Part shown: piece after piece, positions 1 to 7,886 of the stretch
How positions within the stretch are numbered: the stretch's first letter is position 1
Layout of the letters: each line of letters begins with the position of its first letter
NCBI GenBank assembly: GCA_964545855.1
Contig: CAZJHD010000089.1
Location: 1 to 14,668, forward strand
Reading direction: 5' to 3'
From: CAZJHD01 sp964545855
Lineage (GTDB): Bacteria > Planctomycetota > UBA1135 > JACQFD01
DNA length: 14,668 nt
Position numbers and translations under genes: made by a program
Notes under the pieces: generated by a model
The model's input: the letters and a program-made list of their open reading frames with translations, nothing else
Told to the model about the DNA's origin: nothing
Database searches by the model: none

Positions 1-182
1 TCGAGGCGCGCCGACGCGGGCGTGGCTCGCGCCGCGGCGTCGCGCGCCGCGGCGGCGGCGGCGACGGGCCCCGGATCGACGGCGGCGGCCGAGGCCGGGC
101 GCTCGTCGCGCGGCGCGGCGCAGCCCGCGAGGAGGAGCGCGAGGACCGGAAGGAGACGAGCGTCAGAAGCGGATGTCGACAC
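1..182 (-). CDS. Probable lipoprotein, N-terminal part (runs off left edge)
   Basis: A reading frame enters the left edge without a stop. From a GTG at 182 it begins with a short polar stretch, then a hydrophobic run LLPVLALLLAGC that ends in a good lipobox (Leu-Ala-Gly-Cys). Ala/Pro-rich sequence follows, as is common just after the lipidated Cys of a bacterial lipoprotein. About 60 residues are visible, with no domain. The GTG start lies inside the 3' end of the TonB receptor gene (overlap about 20 bp), so the two would be translationally coupled. No ATG is available in this frame, so the start is chosen by the signal peptide and the overlap. I infer an envelope lipoprotein working with the receptor. 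It could be a chance frame, because high-GC DNA is open in many frames, but the lipobox argues against that. Confidence 0.5.
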   Translation of the reverse strand, partial: MSTSASDARLLPVLALLLAGCAAPRDERPASAAAVDPGPVAAAAAARDAAARATPASARL

Positions 183-2355
183 CGATGATGAAGTTGAGAC
201 CGGGCTCGTTCAGCCCGCTGCCGTGGATGCGGTAGTTCTCGTTCGCCACGTTCTCCAGCGCCGCCGTGAGGCGAACGTTGTCGGTGACGAGCAGGCCGCC
301 CCGGAGATCGACGGCGACCCAGCCCGGCGTTCCGCCGGGCGGGATCCGCTGCGTGTCGGTGCGGTCCTTGAACGAGAGTTTGTCCTGCCGCGTCGCGCCG
401 CGCACGACGAGTTCCGCGAACCAGTCGTAGTGGGGGTCGCGGTACCGGAGCCCCGCCATCGCCGACAGCGGCATCGCGCGCGAGACGGGCGCGCGCGTCT
501 CGAAGGGCGTGCCGCCGGCCGGGAACGCGATCTGGTCGATGCTCCCCTCCTGCCACGAGACCCAGCCGAAGGAGGTGAGCCCGTCGAGGAGCTCCAGCGA
601 CCCCTGCGCGTTCGCGCCGTGGATCGAGCCGTCGCCGACGTTCGACTTCACGACGATCGGCGTCGCTCCGGAGAAGGCGCCGTTCGGGCTCGGCACGATC
701 GCGCCAGAGATCTGCGTCTCCCAGTAGGAGGTCTCGAAGGTCCAGCCGTCGCCTCGCGCCTTCACGCCGATCTCCTCCTGGAGGAACCGCTCGGGCCGCA
801 GCCCCGGCGAGGGGAACTCGGCGGCGCTCGTCTCGTCGAAGCTCGTCAGGTCCGAGAGCGACGGCGCGCGGAAGGCCTGGGAGACGCCCGCGAACACGTT
901 CCAGTCGGGCGTGACGTGCCAGAGCGCCCGCAGGCTCCCCGTCGGCTCGACCCACGAGTCGGAGATCCCGATCACGTTGCCGGGGATGCCCACACCGGCG
1001 CCGGGGACGGCGGGGTTGTCGACCTGACCGGCCGACGCATGCGCCCAGGTGCCGCGCACGCCGGGCACGATCTCGAAGTCGCCGACCGGGATCTGCGCCT
1101 GGAGGTAGAGGCCCGCGAGGTCGTAGCCCGCGTTGTCGCCGAGGGGACCCTGGACCTCGGTCGTGGCCGTGCCGCCCGCGATGCTGACCCGCTCGCTCTC
1201 GACGAAGTCGTGCGTGTACTCGAAGCCGCCCGTCAGGATCCCGAAGCAGGTCTCGCGCGTGACCTGCGCCTGGATGCCCGGGGTGTCGACCTCGAAGGAC
1301 TGGAAGTCGCGCCGGCCGCCGGTGCGGATGCGGTCGCGGCTCTCCGACTGGCGGTGCCACGAGAGCGTGAACAGCTCGCGGTCGATCGCGTCCGGCGCGT
1401 CGGCGCGCTCGAACCTCCCGTAGAGGAGGCTGCGGCTCTGGTCGTGGTCGCGCTGCAGCTCCGTGCCGACGGCGGTGCCCTGGAACGACTCGGCGAAGAT
1501 CGTCGTGTGCGTGCGCGGCACGTCCATCTGCCGCACGAACTGGAAGGCTCCCGTGAACTTCCACTGGTCGTTCAGTTTCAGGTCGAGCCGCGCGTCGGCG
1601 TCGCGCTCGTCGTAGCCGGTCTCGTGCTGCGTCCCCGTGCCGCCGCCGGCGCGGAGGTCTCCGAAGTCCTTCGTGCTGTACCCGGCGAAGAGGCCGACCC
1701 GGTCGCCGACGTTCGCGCTCCCCTCGGCGCGCCCGAGGAAGGACGACTCCGCCTGCGACCAGCGGAAGAAGAGGCGCCCGTCGGCGTGGACGCCCGGCTC
1801 GTAGCTCCGGCGCCGGTTCGTGAGCGCGTTCACGACGCCGCCCACGGCGTCGCTGCCGTAGAGGACCGACCCGGGCCCGAGCACCACCTCGAGCTTCTCG
1901 TAGCTGAAGGGGTCGACCGTTGCCCAGTACTGGTTGGGTCCGCTGCGGAAGGCGGAGTTGTTGAGGCGGATGCCGTCGATGAGGAAGAGCGTCTGGTAGC
2001 CCGTGAAGCCGCGCAGGAACGGCGAGCCCTGGCCGAAGGCGGTCTTCTGCCCCATCACCTGCGGGATCTCCGTGACCGCGTCGGGCGTCGACCGCCGCAT
2101 CTCCTCCACCTGCAGGCGCTCCGAATCGAGCACGGCCGCCGTGTAGGGCACGTCGAATACCTCTTGGTCGAGGCGCGTCGCCGTGACGATCGTCGCCGGG
2201 AGGCGCTCGGGCTTCGGCGCGGGCGGCTCGTCGCGCGGCGGCGGAGAGACCGGACCTTGGGTCTGGGCGCGCGCCAACGGCGCGGAGCCGAGCGCGAGCA
2301 CGAGCGAGGAGAGGAGCGCGAGCGTCGGTCGCGCGCGGGGAGACGTCGGCGGCAT
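163..2355 (-). CDS. TonB-dependent outer-membrane receptor (haem/siderophore/B12-receptor type)
   Basis: A 730-residue outer-membrane transporter that would use TonB-ExbBD energy to import a scarce ligand. Residues 1-30 form a Sec signal peptide, with likely cleavage after Ala-Arg-Ala. A proline-rich linker follows, then a TonB box (ATIVTAT, about 54-60). The plug domain spans about 65-180 and has the typical features: the FLRGF region near 113, FLIDGIRLN near 124-132, and LGPGSVLYGSDAVGGVVN near 159-176. The rest is a beta-barrel. The C-terminal strand contains NYRIHGSGLNEPG and ends in Phe, as in the TonB haemoglobin/transferrin-type receptor family and BtuB-like proteins. The length is normal. 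The ATG at 2355 is preceded by a GAGCGGGG purine run. No cobalamin riboswitch or Fur box was recognised upstream, so the ligand is unknown. The receptor family assignment is firm; the ligand is not. Confidence 0.93.
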   Translation of the reverse strand: MPPTSPRARPTLALLSSLVLALGSAPLARAQTQGPVSPPPRDEPPAPKPERLPATIVTATRLDQEVFDVPYTAAVLDSERLQVEEMRRSTPDAVTEIPQVMGQKTAFGQGSPFLRGFTGYQTLFLIDGIRLNNSAFRSGPNQYWATVDPFSYEKLEVVLGPGSVLYGSDAVGGVVNALTNRRRSYEPGVHADGRLFFRWSQAESSFLGRAEGSANVGDRVGLFAGYSTKDFGDLRAGGGTGTQHETGYDERDADARLDLKLNDQWKFTGAFQFVRQMDVPRTHTTIFAESFQGTAVGTELQRDHDQSRSLLYGRFERADAPDAIDRELFTLSWHRQSESRDRIRTGGRRDFQSFEVDTPGIQAQVTRETCFGILTGGFEYTHDFVESERVSIAGGTATTEVQGPLGDNAGYDLAGLYLQAQIPVGDFEIVPGVRGTWAHASAGQVDNPAVPGAGVGIPGNVIGISDSWVEPTGSLRALWHVTPDWNVFAGVSQAFRAPSLSDLTSFDETSAAEFPSPGLRPERFLQEEIGVKARGDGWTFETSYWETQISGAIVPSPNGAFSGATPIVVKSNVGDGSIHGANAQGSLELLDGLTSFGWVSWQEGSIDQIAFPAGGTPFETRAPVSRAMPLSAMAGLRYRDPHYDWFAELVVRGATRQDKLSFKDRTDTQRIPPGGTPGWVAVDLRGGLLVTDNVRLTAALENVANENYRIHGSGLNEPGLNFIIGVDIRF

Positions 2356-2394
2356 CCCCGCTCGGAACGGAGGACGCGGCCATTCGGTTCATGT

Positions 2395-2425
2395 CCCGGG
2401 AAAGGGGTCTGACCCCATTCCCGGG
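2395..2425. repeat. 31-bp palindromic repeat, GGGGTC-TGACCCC type (copy 1)
   Basis: The two 15-base arms, cccgggaaaggggtc and gaccccattcccggg, pair at 14 of 15 positions around a single central T (2410). It lies in the 278-bp gap between the DUF1501 stop (2634) and the TonB receptor start (2355). It could fold as a hairpin in the transcript and end or attenuate readthrough. The same core occurs in the larger palindrome at 12607-12696, so it is a dispersed element and not a private regulator. The rest of the gap (2451-2633) holds only a weak dyad around 2545-2560 (gtatc/gatac), and I see no gene in it. Confidence 0.85.
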
Positions 2426-2450
2426 TGACCGCACGCGGGTGACCGCACGC
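2423..2450. repeat. Perfect 14-bp tandem duplication
   Basis: The unit gggtgaccgcacgc occurs twice without a mismatch, at 2423-2436 and 2437-2450. It begins inside the last three bases of the neighbouring palindrome. It is probably a slippage or insertion scar next to the palindrome. It lies in non-coding DNA, about 70-95 bp upstream of the TonB receptor start. Confidence 0.85.
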
Positions 2451-2633
2451 GGACGGCCGCCGCGGTTCCTGGCAGGGCGCCGAGAAACTCATTCGGGCTG
2501 CGCGCGGGCCTCGTCGCCGATCTCGTCGTCGCGCCGTCCTCGACGTATCTCCCGGGATACGGCTCCGGCGTCGCTCCTCGACCTCGACGACGATTCCTCG
2601 CGCTCGCCGTCGAAGCAGTTTCTCAGCACCCTG

Positions 2634-3938
2634 CTACCCGAAGACCTCCGGCACGAGCTTCCCTTCCTTGTCGACGAGCGTGATCGGACGCGGGCCGGCG
2701 AAGTTCGTCTGCGCCGCGTCGATGCCGAAGGCCGACGCGAGCGTGCAGAAGAGGTCGGGCACCGTCACCGGGCGGTCCTTCACCTCCATGCCGTCGTCGG
2801 TGGTCGCGCCGATCACCTGACCGCCCTTCACGCCTCCGCCGGCCAGCAGCGCCGACCAGGTGCGCGGATAGTGGTCGCGGCCCGCGTTCCCGTTGATGCG
2901 CGGCGTGCGGCCGAACTCGCCGACGCAGAGGACGAGGGTGTCCTGCAGCAGACCGCGCGAGCGCAGGTCGCGCAGCAGCGCGGAGAGCGCGAGGTCGAGC
3001 TGCCCCGAGAGCTTCTCCACCTGCGGGAAGTTGTTCTGGTGCGTGTCCCAGCCGCCGAGGGACACCTCGACGCAGGTGACGCCCGCCTCGAGGAGCCTCC
3101 GCGCCATGAGCACACCCTGGCCGAAGTCCTCGGTGCCGTAGGCGGCGCGCGCCTTCTCGTCCTCCTTCATCACGTCGAAGGCCGAGAGCAGCGGGCTCTT
3201 CATGAGCCGCTCGGCGCGGTCATAGATCTGCGCGTGCGGCTCGACGGCCGTGCTGCCGGTCTGCTTCTGGAACCGCGTGTCGAGGTCGGCGAGGAGCTTC
3301 CGGCGCGCGTCGAAGCGCGGGCGCGGCACCGTGATCGCCACGTCTTCCAGCGGCTGGGCCGCGCGCCGGATCCCGAAGGGCGAGTGGCGCGTGCCGAAGT
3401 AGCCACCCGACTGCGCCGAGTTCCCCACGGCGACGAAGGAGGGCAGGTCGTGCTCGTCGTCGCCGATCTCGTGGGAGAGGATCGACCCGAGTCCCGGATG
3501 CTGCACCGTCGGCTGCGGCGCGTAGCCCGTGTGGACGAGGTATCGCCCGCGGTCGTGGTTCCCCTCGCGCGACGTCATGGAGCGCACGAGCGCCACGTCC
3601 TTCATCTCCTTCGCGAGCTGCGGGAAGTGCTCCGAGAGCCGGATCCCGGAGACGGCCGTCTCGATCGCCTGGAACTCGCCGCCGTTCGCGTGGCCCGGCT
3701 TCGGGTCGAAGGTGTCGAGGTGGCTGGGGCCGCCGGCGAGGTAGACGAGCACGCAGCGCTTCGCCTTGCCGGAGATGCCGGCGCGCTTCGCTCCGGCGAT
3801 CCAGGCCGGGATGCCGCCCTGGGCACGGGAGACGAGCGTCGCGGAGAGCCCGCCGAGGGCCGCCATGCGCAGGAGCGTGCGGCGTCCGACGAGCTGCGAG
3901 GGCTCGGAGAGGATCTCGAGGAACGGGTTGCGCTGCAT
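2634..3938 (-). CDS. DUF1501 family protein (alkaline-phosphatase-like fold), exported
   Basis: A 434-residue DUF1501 protein. This family is very abundant in Planctomycetes and Verrucomicrobia and is placed near the alkaline phosphatase/sulfatase fold; its reaction is unknown. The N-terminus has a twin-arginine-like leader (RRTLLRMAALGG, 19-30), so export is likely. Family signatures are clear: YLAGGPSHLDTFDPKP (66-81), SREGNHDRGRYLVHTGY (123-139), SLGGWDTHQNNF (293-304), VGEFGRTPRINGNAGRDHYP (339-358). The conserved Asp, His and Glu residues in these motifs resemble a metal-binding site. The start is well set by a GAGGAG ribosome-binding site 7 nt before the ATG. The gene sits 16 bp downstream of the DUF1549/DUF1553 gene, the usual operon partner, and the two are thought to act together outside the cytoplasm. 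The length is normal and nothing is broken. Confidence 0.95.
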   Translation of the reverse strand: MQRNPFLEILSEPSQLVGRRTLLRMAALGGLSATLVSRAQGGIPAWIAGAKRAGISGKAKRCVLVYLAGGPSHLDTFDPKPGHANGGEFQAIETAVSGIRLSEHFPQLAKEMKDVALVRSMTSREGNHDRGRYLVHTGYAPQPTVQHPGLGSILSHEIGDDEHDLPSFVAVGNSAQSGGYFGTRHSPFGIRRAAQPLEDVAITVPRPRFDARRKLLADLDTRFQKQTGSTAVEPHAQIYDRAERLMKSPLLSAFDVMKEDEKARAAYGTEDFGQGVLMARRLLEAGVTCVEVSLGGWDTHQNNFPQVEKLSGQLDLALSALLRDLRSRGLLQDTLVLCVGEFGRTPRINGNAGRDHYPRTWSALLAGGGVKGGQVIGATTDDGMEVKDRPVTVPDLFCTLASAFGIDAAQTNFAGPRPITLVDKEGKLVPEVFG

Positions 3939-3954
3939 CGGTCGGCTCCTCGCT

Positions 3955-5757
3955 CTAGTGGACCACGGAGAATTCGGCGGAGTTGAGGAGCACCCAGAGG
4001 ATGTCCTCGCACGCTTCGCGCTCCCCCTTCGCCTTCTGGAAGTGGGAGAGCGCCTTCATGCGCTCGTCGGTCGTCGGCTTCCGCGACAGGACCGCCATGT
4101 AGAGCCAGTCGAGGCGGTCGTTGCCGGATCCCTTCTCGAGGACGCGCGCGAGCGTGAACCCCTTCTGGATCCCGTCCGTCACGACGCGGCCGTTCATCAT
4201 CAGCAGCGCCTGGGGGATGGTCCCCTCCATGTCCATCGCCTCCGCCTGCTCGTCGTCGTCGAAGGCGCTCAGGAACTTGCGGAGCATCGCCTCGCGGAGC
4301 TTCGAGTAGCCCTCGGCCATCTTCTCCGCCCGCTCCGCGCCCTTCTTGCCGAGCCCCTTCGCGTTCTTCGCGCGCTTCTCCGCCGCCTCGTCGAGGCCGG
4401 TCGCGCGCACGAGGGAGTCGAAGAGCTGGTCGGCCGTCATGGGCCGCGCCGGGAAGCGGGCGAAGACCTTCTCCCGCTCCTTCATCGATTCGACCGGCTC
4501 GACGCGGCCCGCCGACGAGGAGAGCGAGAAGGCGCGCGTGCTCGCGAGGAGCTTCACCATCGCGCGGTAGTCGTAGGCGCTGCGCTCCAGCTCCAGGGCG
4601 AGCGCGTCGAGGAGACCGGGCACCAGCACGACGGAGTCGGAGACGAAGTCGTCGATCGGGTTCACGAGCCCGTAGCCGAAGAGCTCCGAGAAGATCCGGT
4701 TCGCCGTGGCGCGCGCGAAGTAGGGGTTGCCCGGGGTGGTCATCCAGGCGGCGAGCTGCTGCCGGCGCGTCAGCTCCTCGCCGTCGTTCGTGAAGCGCTG
4801 CGGCGCGAGGACCTCGCCGGCGGTCGGCTCCAGCGGCGAGGCGAGGGGCCCTTCCTCCAGTGGGCGCAGCGGGCGCGGCGTCGCCATGGCGATGTCCGCC
4901 GCTTCGAGGATCGCCTGCGCGTTCTCCTTGCCCTTCATGCGCTGCTCGAGGCGCTTCTTGTTCCGCTCCTTCACCTTCGAGGAGATCTCGCGCTCGGGCT
5001 TGTCGAAGACCTCCGTGTCGGTTCGCTCGTCGCCGCGGCGGCGCACGTCCGTCAGGCCGAAGTAGGCGGCGAAGTCGTTGAACTCCTCCTGCTTCCACTG
5101 CTCGTACTTGTGGTCGTGGCAGCGCGCGCACTGGACCTGGAGGCCGAGGAAGGTCTTCGCCGTGTGCCCCGCGAGGTCCTTCACGCCCTCGGCGCCCCGC
5201 TGGTTCGTCCGCCAGCGCTCGACGAAGCCGACGGCCGGATTGTCCTCGTGGCTCCCGCTCGCGCCGATCACGTCGCGCACGAGCGTGTCGAAGGGCCGGT
5301 TCTCGGCGAACTGCTGCTCGACCCAATCCTCGAAGACGCCGCGATCGAAGCGCTGCCCCTGCGCCCGGCGGCCCACCATGAGCCGGATCCAGATCCCGCC
5401 GAAGTGCCGCGCGTACTCGGGGCGCGCGAGGAGGTCGTCGATCACGCGCGCGCGCTTGTCGGGGGACGGATTCCGCAGGAAGGCATCCACCTCGTCGGCG
5501 GTGGGCGTGACGCCGTTCAGCGTGAGGTACGCGCGTCGAATCCACTCCCCGTCGCTCGCCGTCTCCGCCGGCTCCACCCCTGCCGCGGTCCAGGCCCTCT
5601 CGAAGAACCGGTCCACGGCCGCCGCATCGAGCCGCGCCGCCGTGCCGTCGCGCCGGGCGGGCGCTCCGTCGTCTTGCGCCGCGACCCACACGGCAGGAAC
5701 CAGGGCGCCGAACGCCATGACGAGGAGCGAACCGAGCGGAGTGAGAACGAGCTTCAT
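3955..5757 (-). CDS. DUF1549/DUF1553 protein with a CxxCH haem-type motif
   Basis: A 600-residue exported protein of the planctomycete DUF1549-DUF1553 class. Residues 1-27 are a signal peptide. DUF1549 spans about 45-235 and carries QCARCHDHKYEQW, with C210-x-x-C213-H214, the c-type-haem-like motif characteristic of the family. After a charged, Lys/Glu-rich linker (about 240-300), DUF1553 runs from about 328 to the C-terminus, with LTRRQQLAAWMTTPGNPYFA (329-348) and NRIFSELFGYGLVNPIDDF following it. A second Lys/Ala-rich insert lies near 455-495. It is shorter than many relatives because there is no separate cytochrome (PSCyt1) domain at the N-terminus. An AAGAGGG element 9 nt upstream supports the ATG at 5757; the longer upstream open frame is not needed. 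It is first in an operon with DUF1501. The substrate is unknown; electron transfer or degradation of a complex polymer has been suggested for such pairs. Confidence 0.94.
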   Translation of the reverse strand: MKLVLTPLGSLLVMAFGALVPAVWVAAQDDGAPARRDGTAARLDAAAVDRFFERAWTAAGVEPAETASDGEWIRRAYLTLNGVTPTADEVDAFLRNPSPDKRARVIDDLLARPEYARHFGGIWIRLMVGRRAQGQRFDRGVFEDWVEQQFAENRPFDTLVRDVIGASGSHEDNPAVGFVERWRTNQRGAEGVKDLAGHTAKTFLGLQVQCARCHDHKYEQWKQEEFNDFAAYFGLTDVRRRGDERTDTEVFDKPEREISSKVKERNKKRLEQRMKGKENAQAILEAADIAMATPRPLRPLEEGPLASPLEPTAGEVLAPQRFTNDGEELTRRQQLAAWMTTPGNPYFARATANRIFSELFGYGLVNPIDDFVSDSVVLVPGLLDALALELERSAYDYRAMVKLLASTRAFSLSSSAGRVEPVESMKEREKVFARFPARPMTADQLFDSLVRATGLDEAAEKRAKNAKGLGKKGAERAEKMAEGYSKLREAMLRKFLSAFDDDEQAEAMDMEGTIPQALLMMNGRVVTDGIQKGFTLARVLEKGSGNDRLDWLYMAVLSRKPTTDERMKALSHFQKAKGEREACEDILWVLLNSAEFSVVH

Positions 5758-5987
5758 CGAGTGGACCCTCTTGGGGCGAAGGCGCGCGGAGAACCGACCG
5801 GGTCGGATCCCGTCGCGGCGAAATTCTCGCCGCTGGCGGGGCCCCGGCCCAGTCTTTCTTCGGCCGGACGGCGGCCGCCGCTTACGGGAGCGTGTGCCGG
5901 TGGTGCCCGGGAAGACGCGGTTCGGGCGTCGGCTCCGTCGAGATCCTTCGGAATGACCCCGCGCGGCGCGCGTCGGACGCCGCTCCC
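5758..5987. promoter_or_regulatory. Divergent intergenic region with two dyads
   Basis: These 230 bp separate the minus-strand DUF1549/DUF1553 gene from the plus-strand six-gene unit, so both promoters should lie here. No convincing -35/-10 pair can be read. Two inverted repeats are visible on the DUF1549 side: ccgacc-g-ggtcgg (5794-5806) and gcggcga-aattc-tcgccgc (5815-5833). Either could be an operator or a leader hairpin. The plus-strand ATG at 5988 has no obvious Shine-Dalgarno sequence. Positions 5936-5957 (cgtcgagatccttcggaatgac) resemble a short intergenic repeat often seen in environmental genomes. That last statement rests on memory, not a search. Confidence 0.4.
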
Positions 5988-6884
5988 ATGAACCCCGAGA
6001 GCCGCCGAGACTTCCTCGCCCGCGCCGCCCGCCTCGGAGTCGTGATCGCGCTCCCGGGAGCGCTGCTCCGCGCGCAGGACGCAGCGGAGTCTCGCCCCGA
6101 GAGCAGACCTGCGAGCCGGCCCGCGGCCCGAAACGACGGTCTCGATGCGCTTCTGAAGCGCGCGCGCGCGGAGAACAAGGCCGCGATCGTCTTCGCGTTC
6201 CCCGAGGACGAAACGCGGCAGGAGGAGCTCGTCTCGCTGCTGAGCTTCGCACTCGACATGATCGGGGGCAGCCTGGCGATCGATTCGCGCGAGCTCTTCC
6301 TCTGCGTGCTCCTCGGCTGCTACCAACGGAAGGAGGTGCTCCACCACGTGACCGGCGCGAGAGACAGCGAGGACGTCTTCCTCCTCGACGGAGAGGGGCG
6401 GCGGGAGGATGGCTGCCGTCTCACTCGCGAGGAGCTCAAGTATTCGGCGGATCTGGTCCTGCGCCTCCGCAGACTCGCGTTCGGAGAGAATCTCGAAAGA
6501 CTCCGGGCGCGGGCCGCCACGACGAGGAGCGGACTCTCCTCGGAAGAGCTGGCGACCTACGAGAGCCTCCTCGAAGAGGAGCCCCGCAATCGCCGACGCG
6601 TAGCGGATGCGACGGCGCTCCTTCCCCTCGTCGCCCTCGACCGCGCCGTGGGGCCTGCCGATTCGAAGAGGTCTCTCGACGCGCTCGTCTTCTTCACTGC
6701 AGCGAAGCTCGGCGAGACGGAGCACGGGCCCTTCCTCCCCTACGGCCTCGATCTCGTCGCGAGGAGCTCCAACGGCTGCGGTTCGCTCCATCCGAAGGAC
6801 GAACCCGTCTTCGTGTGCGGCATGGCTTCCCTCAGGCCCGCCTCCCGCCGTTTCGTGGGGATGATCTGCAGCGAGTCCCACTGA
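5988..6884 (+). CDS. Exported protein of unknown function, pair A member 1
   Basis: A 298-residue protein I do not recognise. It begins with a twin-arginine leader (SRRDFLARAARLGVVIALPG, 5-24), then a short ESRPESRPASRPA repeat linker (about 34-46), so it is probably exported through Tat. The first folded part, DALLKRARAENKAAIVFAFP, vaguely recalls the first strand of thioredoxin-like proteins, but no CxxC follows. The C-terminal region has GPFLPYGLDLV, then Cys264, then CGMASLRPASRRFVGM starting at Cys277, 22 residues from the end. The next gene is a diverged tandem paralogue that keeps exactly this tail. The ATG at 5988 is chosen because the leader starts there; the frame is open further upstream. 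It is first in a plus-strand run that includes an MNIO enzyme and its partner. Confidence 0.85.
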   Translation: MNPESRRDFLARAARLGVVIALPGALLRAQDAAESRPESRPASRPAARNDGLDALLKRARAENKAAIVFAFPEDETRQEELVSLLSFALDMIGGSLAIDSRELFLCVLLGCYQRKEVLHHVTGARDSEDVFLLDGEGRREDGCRLTREELKYSADLVLRLRRLAFGENLERLRARAATTRSGLSSEELATYESLLEEEPRNRRRVADATALLPLVALDRAVGPADSKRSLDALVFFTAAKLGETEHGPFLPYGLDLVARSSNGCGSLHPKDEPVFVCGMASLRPASRRFVGMICSESH

Positions 6885-6951
6885 CGCCCCGGCGCTTCGC
6901 TCCCGTTCCCGGCGAACCGGCGCCACTCGATCGGCGTCCTGGGGACGAGCC

Positions 6952-7791
6952 ATGGACGCCCTCCGCCGCGAGTTCCTCCACGACGCCGCGCGCGCATCGC
7001 TCCTCCTGCTCAGCGCTCCCTGGGCGCTCCGTTGTCAGGGGGACACGAAGCGCCCGGCGCTCCTCGCCGCAGCCGCCGTGCGCCTGCGCGCCGAGGGCAA
7101 GCCGGGTCTCGTGCTGCGTCTTCTCGAGGACGAGGGCGATCGGGACCTGGCCGTGGCGACGCTCTCGAGCCTCCTCGACGAGACACCGGACGTTTCCACG
7201 CTGGAGCTTCTCGCGGAGGCACTCCTCCTCTGCATGACCTCGGCGGAGATCGAGCGCTGGATCGTCGGCTCACGGAAGGACGAGACCGCCGTCCTCGTGG
7301 ATTCCGACCTGCGCCGTGTCGAGGGCCGATCGGTCTCGAGCGCCGCCTGGGCTCGCCCCCCGCTCCTCGTCGCGCTCTTGCGCGATCTCGTGGACGGCTC
7401 GAACGGCGATCGGCTCGCGGCTCGGGCCGCGGACGCCCGCCTCCACGCGACCCAGGACGCGCTGCAGTCGATGGAAGCCTGCGCGCAGGGAACGATCGCC
7501 CCGGACGAGTTCGCGCATGCCCACCTTCCGGCGCTCACGGCCGTCGTGATCCGGGAGCGCGCTCTCCGCGCGAGCGACGGTCCGAGCTCGGAACGGCTCG
7601 CGGAGGCCCTCGCATGCTCCTTCGCCTCGAACCTCGAGTCGCAGCCCGGGCCGAGGCTCCCCTACGGATTGCGCGTCGTCGAGCCGAGCCGGGTCGGATC
7701 CTGCGCCGACATCGGTTTCGACTGCGGCCTGGCCTCGTTCCGCTTCCCGGCCACGCGGCGCTTCGTCGGAATGCTCGGAAGCGAACCGTGA
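6952..7791 (+). CDS. Exported protein of unknown function, pair A member 2
   Basis: A 279-residue paralogue of the preceding gene, 67 bp downstream. The leader reads LRREFLHDAARASLLLLSAP, a Tat-like or Sec-like signal, ending near a Cys (ALRC). That Cys is a poor lipobox because Arg precedes it. The two proteins align through most of their length, for example ELLAEALLLC here against SRELFLCVLL there, though identity is low. The end is the exception: GPRLPYGLRVV, Cys251, then CGLASFRFPATRRFVGML from Cys258, again exactly 22 residues from the C-terminus. The spacing between the two cysteines is shorter here (6 residues against 12). A purine-rich GGGGACGAG lies just before the ATG. The function is unknown. 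Tandem duplication with retention of the tail suggests the tail is the working part. Confidence 0.85.
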   Translation: MDALRREFLHDAARASLLLLSAPWALRCQGDTKRPALLAAAAVRLRAEGKPGLVLRLLEDEGDRDLAVATLSSLLDETPDVSTLELLAEALLLCMTSAEIERWIVGSRKDETAVLVDSDLRRVEGRSVSSAAWARPPLLVALLRDLVDGSNGDRLAARAADARLHATQDALQSMEACAQGTIAPDEFAHAHLPALTAVVIRERALRASDGPSSERLAEALACSFASNLESQPGPRLPYGLRVVEPSRVGSCADIGFDCGLASFRFPATRRFVGMLGSEP

Positions 7792-7886
7792 CGGAACGCC
7801 GGGCTCCCCGCCCACGGAGATGCCCGGGCCGGTAGTCTCGGCGGAAGCGCGCGGTCGTGCCGCGTGCGGTTCGGCGCCCGTTCCCC

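Noticed and set aside
22..2412. A 796-residue plus-strand open frame across the TonB receptor
   Set aside because: It is antisense to a clearly recognisable receptor, has an Arg/Ala/Glu/Val-rich low-complexity translation, and arises from the strong third-position GC bias.
2423..2450. CRISPR-like repeats
   Set aside because: There are only two directly abutting 14-bp units with no spacer, so this is a simple tandem duplication.
2426..2633. Possible cobalamin riboswitch upstream of the TonB receptor
   Set aside because: I searched the leader for a B12-box-like segment and the expected paired elements and found no convincing match, only a short GTATC/GATAC dyad.
2391..3986. A long plus-strand frame antisense to the DUF1501 gene
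   Set aside because: Its translation is Arg-rich with no domain and its start lies in the palindromic repeat. The opposite strand has firm family motifs.
3766..5991. A 741-residue plus-strand frame antisense to the DUF1549/DUF1553 gene
   Set aside because: It is a compositional shadow; the opposite strand holds the CxxCH and DUF1553 signatures.
6037..6050. Thioredoxin-like identity for the first pair A protein
   Set aside because: Only one strand-like segment (AAIVFAFP) resembles the fold; there is no CxxC or cis-proline motif.
7792..7886. Possible short RiPP precursor just upstream of the MNIO gene
   Set aside because: The gap is too short for a leader plus core peptide, and no short Cys-containing frame with a start and stop stands out.
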